From contig NC_009616.1 of the NCBI RefSeq assembly GCF_000016905.1, positions 1,364,001-1,428,000 of the forward strand: a stretch of 64,000 nt of DNA, read 5' to 3'. The notes beneath the pieces were generated by a model. The model saw only the letters and a program-made list of their open reading frames with translations. It was not told the DNA's origin and searched no databases. Both the position numbers and the translations under genes were made by a program. The DNA is from Thermosipho melanesiensis BI429 (GTDB taxonomy: Bacteria; Thermotogota; Thermotogae; Thermotogales; Fervidobacteriaceae). Shown piece by piece: positions 59,584 to 64,000 of this stretch (position 1 is its first letter; each line of letters starts with the position of its first letter).

Positions 59584-62159
59584 AAGTAGTTACTCCGCAT
59601 AAAGTTCCAGATTTTGATGGGTTTGCTGCCGCTTATGCCTTTAAAAAACTTAATCCAGATTTTGAGATAGTAATTAGTGGGAGATTTCAACAGAATTTGG
59701 ATGAGTTTTTACATCTTTTTGAGTTTGAATATTTAAGTGAAAAAGAGATAAAAAGTAAGATTAGTGATTTAGTAATCGTTGATACTGGAAATTTAGAAAG
59801 AATAGGTAAACAAATTTTAAAAAATGTTGATGAAAACACACCAATAGAGGTTTACGATCATCACCCATTTATTAAAAAACATGATGAACAATTAAAGGTA
59901 AATCTTTTTGAATTAGGTTCGATAACAACATATTTTGTTTTAAAAATAAAAGAAAAAAATATTGATATTAATGAAGATGAAGCCACATTATTTGCTATTG
60001 CTATATATGAGGATACGGGAAATTTTTTGTACAGTACTACTAAACCAGAAGATTTGGAGGCAGCGAAATTTTTGATAGAGAAAGGCGCAAAGCTAGATTA
60101 TATACAGGAATTTACAAGTTTAGAAATAAATATGGAGCAGAAAAATTTAATGCATATGCTTAGCGATAATATAGAAATTGTAAAGGTTGGAGATTTGGCT
60201 ATTGCTATAGCAAAAACTGAAATTGAGAAGTTTATAGGTGGTTTGAATATAATTACGACAAAACTATGGGAATTTGAAAATTACGATACATTAATATCGG
60301 TTGTAAGAATGGGTAGAAAAGTATTTTTAGTTGCACGAACCAAAAGTCAAGAAGTAAATATTAAAAAGTTGATGGAAGGATTTGGAGGAGGAGGTCATAT
60401 AAAGGCTGGTTCTGCAACCTTAGAGAATGTTTCTGTAGATGAAGTTGTTTATAAATTAAAGAATATGCTTCCAAAAGTGGTAAAAAAAATGGTTAAAGCA
60501 AAGGATATTATGACTTCACCTGTTAGAACGGTTTTAGCATATGAAACCATTGCCAAGGTTTATGAGCTTATGAAATTAACGGGACATGGTGGTTTTCCTG
60601 TAATTGATGGGAATAAATTAGTGGGAATTGTGACGAGAAAAGCCGTGGATAAAGCAATGAGACATGGTTTTGAGGAAAGACCTATTAAATCTATTATGAA
60701 TACAAAATTAATAACTGTACATGAAAATGACTCAATTTCAAAGGTGAAAAAAATTATGTTAGAAAACGATATTGGTAGAATTCCGGTACTTAATGAAAAT
60801 AATCTTTTAGTTGGAATAATTACAAGAACAGATTTATTAAATGCAGATTTTAAAAATGTATATGAAGAGGTTAGTGTTAATTTCTTTGAAGATGTAAAAC
60901 CGTTGCTAATGAAAAATATACCTAACAGATTTTTGAATTTGTTGAGACTTTTAGGGACTTATGGAGATGATTGTGATATTCCTATATATGTAGTTGGTGG
61001 ATTTGTGAGAGATTTGTTTTTGGGGATAGAAAATTTTGATATTGACTTGGTTGTTGAAGGGAATGGAATGGAATTTGCAAAATATGTTGCAAAACAATTA
61101 GATGTAAAAGTGGTAGAACATGAGAAATTTCTAACTGCTTCTTTGTTTTTTAAAGATGGTTTTAGAATAGATGTTGCAACAGCTAGAACAGAGTACTACG
61201 ATAAGCCAGCGGAACTTCCCAAAGTAGATATAAGTACAATAAAAAAGGATTTGTATAGAAGAGATTTTACAATAAATGCAATGGCAATAAAGCTCAATTC
61301 TAAGGAATTTGGAATGTTATATGATTTTTTTGGTTCTCGTAAAGATTTAGAAGAAGGAATTATACGAGTGCTTCATAAATTGAGTTTTGTTGAAGATCCA
61401 ACTCGTATGGTAAGGGCAGTAAGGTTTGAGCAGAGATTTGACTTTCGAATAGAAGATGAAACATTGGAGATATTAAAGGAAACTTTAGAAGGAGGATATT
61501 TAGAAAGAGTAACAGGTCAGCGAATTAGGCAGGAATTGGAAAAAATACTTCAAGAAAAAGACCCTGTGAAAGGAATTAAAAGACTTTCCGAGTTAAATAT
61601 ATTAAATCGTATATTTCCAAAAACATATTTTACAGTACTAATGGAAAAAAAGTTAAAAAATATGTTTTTGGTATTTAAAAGGTTGAAAAATATTTATTCT
61701 AAAAATAATATCTTTTACGCTGTTCTAAGAATATTTCTTGAATTTTATGATGTTGAAACTTTGAAAAGTGTTATGCAAAGATATGGATTACCAAAGAAAT
61801 TTGTTGAGGAATTGAAAAAGATGGAAAAGAGGATAATACCGGTTATTGAAATGATAAAAATGCGTATAAAATTTTCGGATATTTATAAAATACTTGGGAA
61901 ACCTGTTTTTGAAACGGCAGCTCATATATTGGCGTATTTAGATGATGAAGATTCTAAAAATTATTTTTTTGAATATTTAGAAAGAGTATTTACAGTTAAA
62001 TTAAATTTAAGTGGTAATGTTTTAAAGGAGAAGTTTAAAATAAAATCCAGTCCTGAAATTGGAAAGATTATGGGAGAAATTTTTTGTATGAAGCTTGATA
62101 ATCCTTATATAAACGAAATGGAAAAGTTGAAAGAAATTTTGGGAGGGAGAAATGGATGA
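59580..62159 (+). CDS. cca: DHH-CBS-CCA tRNA nucleotidyltransferase fusion
   Basis: An 859-residue multidomain protein. Residues 1-~310 are a DHH/DHHA1 phosphoesterase (PDFDGFAA, VDTGN, YDHHP, GFGGGGHIKAGSA). About 315-435 are two CBS domains (DIMTSPVRTVL, SIMNTKLITVHE). From about 465 comes a class II nucleotidyltransferase with VVGGFVRDLFLG and FDIDLVVEG, RRDFTINAMAIKL, and a helical tail. This architecture is the known form in Thermotoga and some other thermophiles. It adds or repairs CCA on tRNA; the DHH role is unclear. It starts with TTG overlapping the previous stop. Confidence 0.9.
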   Translation: MKVVTPHKVPDFDGFAAAYAFKKLNPDFEIVISGRFQQNLDEFLHLFEFEYLSEKEIKSKISDLVIVDTGNLERIGKQILKNVDENTPIEVYDHHPFIKKHDEQLKVNLFELGSITTYFVLKIKEKNIDINEDEATLFAIAIYEDTGNFLYSTTKPEDLEAAKFLIEKGAKLDYIQEFTSLEINMEQKNLMHMLSDNIEIVKVGDLAIAIAKTEIEKFIGGLNIITTKLWEFENYDTLISVVRMGRKVFLVARTKSQEVNIKKLMEGFGGGGHIKAGSATLENVSVDEVVYKLKNMLPKVVKKMVKAKDIMTSPVRTVLAYETIAKVYELMKLTGHGGFPVIDGNKLVGIVTRKAVDKAMRHGFEERPIKSIMNTKLITVHENDSISKVKKIMLENDIGRIPVLNENNLLVGIITRTDLLNADFKNVYEEVSVNFFEDVKPLLMKNIPNRFLNLLRLLGTYGDDCDIPIYVVGGFVRDLFLGIENFDIDLVVEGNGMEFAKYVAKQLDVKVVEHEKFLTASLFFKDGFRIDVATARTEYYDKPAELPKVDISTIKKDLYRRDFTINAMAIKLNSKEFGMLYDFFGSRKDLEEGIIRVLHKLSFVEDPTRMVRAVRFEQRFDFRIEDETLEILKETLEGGYLERVTGQRIRQELEKILQEKDPVKGIKRLSELNILNRIFPKTYFTVLMEKKLKNMFLVFKRLKNIYSKNNIFYAVLRIFLEFYDVETLKSVMQRYGLPKKFVEELKKMEKRIIPVIEMIKMRIKFSDIYKILGKPVFETAAHILAYLDDEDSKNYFFEYLERVFTVKLNLSGNVLKEKFKIKSSPEIGKIMGEIFCMKLDNPYINEMEKLKEILGGRNG

Positions 62160-63304
62160 AAAAATTTTTTTTAGTTTTTTTGTTTTTTTCTTCAAGTTTA
62201 TTCGCATTTTCAATTGGTGTTATTACACAATACAGTACAGAAACATACGATATTTTGCTTGATGCAAGTAATCTATTAAACAATTATAAAGACTATGAGA
62301 TCTATTTTTTAACTGATTCTACCACGGCATCTGTTGACTATTACGTAAATCTTTATCTTACATATGATGCTACCGACGATATATATAAGGCAACCTATGA
62401 AGATGGAGAATATTTTGTTAGTACACATTTTTCGTTTAATGGTTATAAAAAGTATAGTACTTTTTTGAAGGAAGTCATCTATTATCCTCTTGAAAAAATT
62501 TCTATTTATAGGTTAAAAACAAAAGACTTTAAAGATTATCTTCAATTAACCTTTTATCCAGGTGTAGATGAATATGGGGATTTTAAAGATGGAAAATACA
62601 TATTTATTACAGATAGATTAGGTGGAAATAGAAATATTGCTTATATAGACCTTTCAAATGAATCTTTAAACATACTTCCAGTTTGGGGAAGTAGTGAATA
62701 TTACCCAAAATTTTCACCTGATTTGAAAAACATAGTATTTCAAGGGTCTTTGCATGGGGCTTGGAATGTTTATGTGATGCCGTTTGAAAGGGATTATGCG
62801 AAAAAAATAAAAAGAATTTCTACTGGTACAGCGTATACCCCTGTATGGTATGATAATGAAAACCTCTTATATATCCAAGATTTAGAAAAGGGGAATTTAT
62901 TGGTAAAGTACAACTTAAAGACAAGAAAGTATGAGGAAATTCATACATTTGGGGATATGGTATTTACACCATTTGCAAGTGGTACAGAAATTTTCTATAC
63001 ATCTTTAAATGGTGCAAATTTTGGTATTTATAAGTATATAGATGGAGAAAATGAAAAGGTGGAAGACACTTTTTACAACGAACATGATCCTGTTATATAC
63101 AACGATAAATTGATATTTACTTCTAATCGTGATGGTATATATAGGATTTGGATGAAGGATTTAAAAACTTCTAGTGTTACTTGCTTAACAAAAGATATAA
63201 ATTATGACGTATTTTATCCTGTTATTTCTAATGGACTTTTGTTTTTTTCTGTTTACAAAGATAATGAGGAACCAGATATTTTTGTTAAAAAATTAGATTT
63301 TTAG
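62156..63304 (+). CDS. TolB-like beta-propeller exported protein
   Basis: A 382-residue exported protein with a signal peptide (KKFFLVFLFFSSSLFAFS). The C-terminal ~250 residues have propeller-type repeats (KYIFITDRLGGNRNIAYIDL, SPDLKNIVFQGSLHGAWNVY, YNDKLIFTSNRDGIYRIWM), as in TolB/WD40-like PD40 proteins. There is no Pal, TolA or TolR nearby. The role is unknown. It is the last gene of the plus-strand series and overlaps the convergent gene by 12 bases. Confidence 0.75.
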   Translation: MKKFFLVFLFFSSSLFAFSIGVITQYSTETYDILLDASNLLNNYKDYEIYFLTDSTTASVDYYVNLYLTYDATDDIYKATYEDGEYFVSTHFSFNGYKKYSTFLKEVIYYPLEKISIYRLKTKDFKDYLQLTFYPGVDEYGDFKDGKYIFITDRLGGNRNIAYIDLSNESLNILPVWGSSEYYPKFSPDLKNIVFQGSLHGAWNVYVMPFERDYAKKIKRISTGTAYTPVWYDNENLLYIQDLEKGNLLVKYNLKTRKYEEIHTFGDMVFTPFASGTEIFYTSLNGANFGIYKYIDGENEKVEDTFYNEHDPVIYNDKLIFTSNRDGIYRIWMKDLKTSSVTCLTKDINYDVFYPVISNGLLFFSVYKDNEEPDIFVKKLDF

Positions 63305-64000
63305 TATGTGCTTTTTTATTTCTTTATCCCAATCTCTAAAGTTATCTTTTGAGATAATTTTTGCCCCTTTAGATTTTGATAGATATATAATAAGTTCATC
63401 AGCAGGTGAATGGAAATATACATTCTGAAAATTTAAAACTTTGCTATTTTTGAATATGTATTTTGCATTTTTGTCAAATACTATGTAATAAGGAAAATAA
63501 AATTTTTTACCTTCCGAAAGTCTATCGAATACCATTAAAATATTTTCCGGATTTGGATGGGATGTCCAATAACAAATATTGTTACCATCAAGAATAACAG
63601 GACATTCTGGTTTTGAAAATATTGCCCTTAGGAGGTATGGATGAATTTTGGAAGAGGATTTGATTTTTTCTTTGCTTATTGGGTCTAGTTCTTTTATAAT
63701 ATCCTTGATCCAGAATATCTTTTCAAAATTGAAAAAAGTTATTTCGTTTATTTCTGTTGTTATATCATTTAAAAAATTTTGTTTTTTAAATGTTTCAAGA
63801 GCATATAGTTCAAGAAAGTTTTCTAGTTGTTTTTTTAAGAGTTTTTTTTCCATTTTTTTTATAAACTTTCTATCGTATTCCTTACAAGGAGAAGGAAAAG
63901 GAAATTTTAAAGGATTTGACCAAAATAGTAATTCAGCGATTTCTTTTGTTTGAATGCCTATTTCTTCGAAAAGCTTTAATCTATTAAAAAGCTTTCCTTT
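63293..64000 (-). CDS. Putative NYN/Zc3h12a-like ribonuclease (5' end outside window)
   Basis: The frame is open to the right edge of the window, so the gene is partial and longer than the 186 residues from the inner ATG at 63853. At least 49 more codons lie before it (LFNRLKLFEEIGIQTKEIAE is part). The C-terminal half has CPVILDGNNICYW and a later KGAKIISKDNFRDW, the Asp-Gly-Asn and Asp-Asn pattern of NYN-domain (PIN-like) RNases related to Zc3h12a. Basic, helical N-terminal part. Activity is inferred. It overlaps the TolB-like gene by 12 bases at 3' ends. Confidence 0.65.
   Translation of the reverse strand, partial: KGKLFNRLKLFEEIGIQTKEIAELLFWSNPLKFPFPSPCKEYDRKFIKKMEKKLLKKQLENFLELYALETFKKQNFLNDITTEINEITFFNFEKIFWIKDIIKELDPISKEKIKSSSKIHPYLLRAIFSKPECPVILDGNNICYWTSHPNPENILMVFDRLSEGKKFYFPYYIVFDKNAKYIFKNSKVLNFQNVYFHSPADELIIYLSKSKGAKIISKDNFRDWDKEIKKHILKI

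Overview
The window is a compact, AT-rich, protein-dense bacterial chromosome segment. Gene content points to the order Thermotogales, most likely Thermosipho or a close relative. The evidence is protein similarity recalled from Thermotoga maritima families: HydF, a TM1112-like cupin, a short Thermotoga-type RNase Z, a DHH-CBS-CCA-adding fusion and a long SRP RNA. A strong A/T codon bias and the absence of any phage or insertion sequence fit this. The genus is inferred, not proven. No gap longer than 300 bases lacks a gene or RNA.

Layout. (1) Positions 1-3613, minus strand: the start of a membrane protein, then hydF (hydrogenase H-cluster maturation), aspA, and a decayed MoaD-like/ThiF-like pair. 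(2) 3754-18705, plus strand: one very tight gene series running from a HEAT-repeat protein through isoprenoid synthesis, udk, an HD phosphohydrolase, coaX, a radical SAM protein, an M50-like pseudoprotease, a ZapA-like protein, murI, rapZ-yvcK-whiA, nrdR, greA and lysS to a SurA-like chaperone, closed by a strong terminator. (3) 18745-29176, plus strand: an S4 protein, a GAF protein and an ABC exporter, then a minus-strand SRP RNA with its own promoter, a small membrane protein with an apparent ATT start, and a complete oligopeptide ABC importer. (4) 43397 down to 29329, minus strand: nadE, DUF1622, nfo, two patatin-like genes, an LptA-like gene, miaA, dnaX, pilT, prfA, upp, rho, three envelope-type genes, yqeG and tRNA-Ser(UGA). 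(5) 43459-49304, plus strand: a wHTH-Rossmann regulator, an orphan MnhB-like protein, an unknown 434-aa protein, lgt, apgM and a short comEC. (6) 51366 down to 49217, minus strand: tRNA-Ser(GGA), rimP, nusA and a Fur-family gene. (7) 51391-63304, plus strand: a cupin, fchA, tgt, an envelope protein, pyrR, glmM, a MIP18-like gene, prmC, rplI, RNase Z, a phosphoesterase, the CCA-adding fusion and a TolB-like propeller. (8) 63293-64000, minus strand: a NYN-type putative RNase that runs off the window edge.

Most genes are housekeeping: translation and tRNA maturation (lysS, prfA, tgt, miaA, prmC, rplI, rnz, cca, SRP RNA), transcription control (nusA, rho, greA, nrdR), cofactors (coaX, nadE, fchA) and envelope growth (murI, glmM, lgt, YvcK/RapZ/WhiA). 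Neighbouring genes typically overlap or lie within 20 bases, so translational coupling is probably widespread. Most recognisable promoters share an extended -10 element (TGN plus TATAAT or a one-base variant) with a weak or moderate -35.

I see no CRISPR array, defence island, prophage or novel mobile system. The most interesting items are small: decayed or catalytically altered paralogues, an apparent ATT start codon, a tRNA-led rimP-nusA operon with an intervening hairpin, and several conserved-looking proteins of unknown role.
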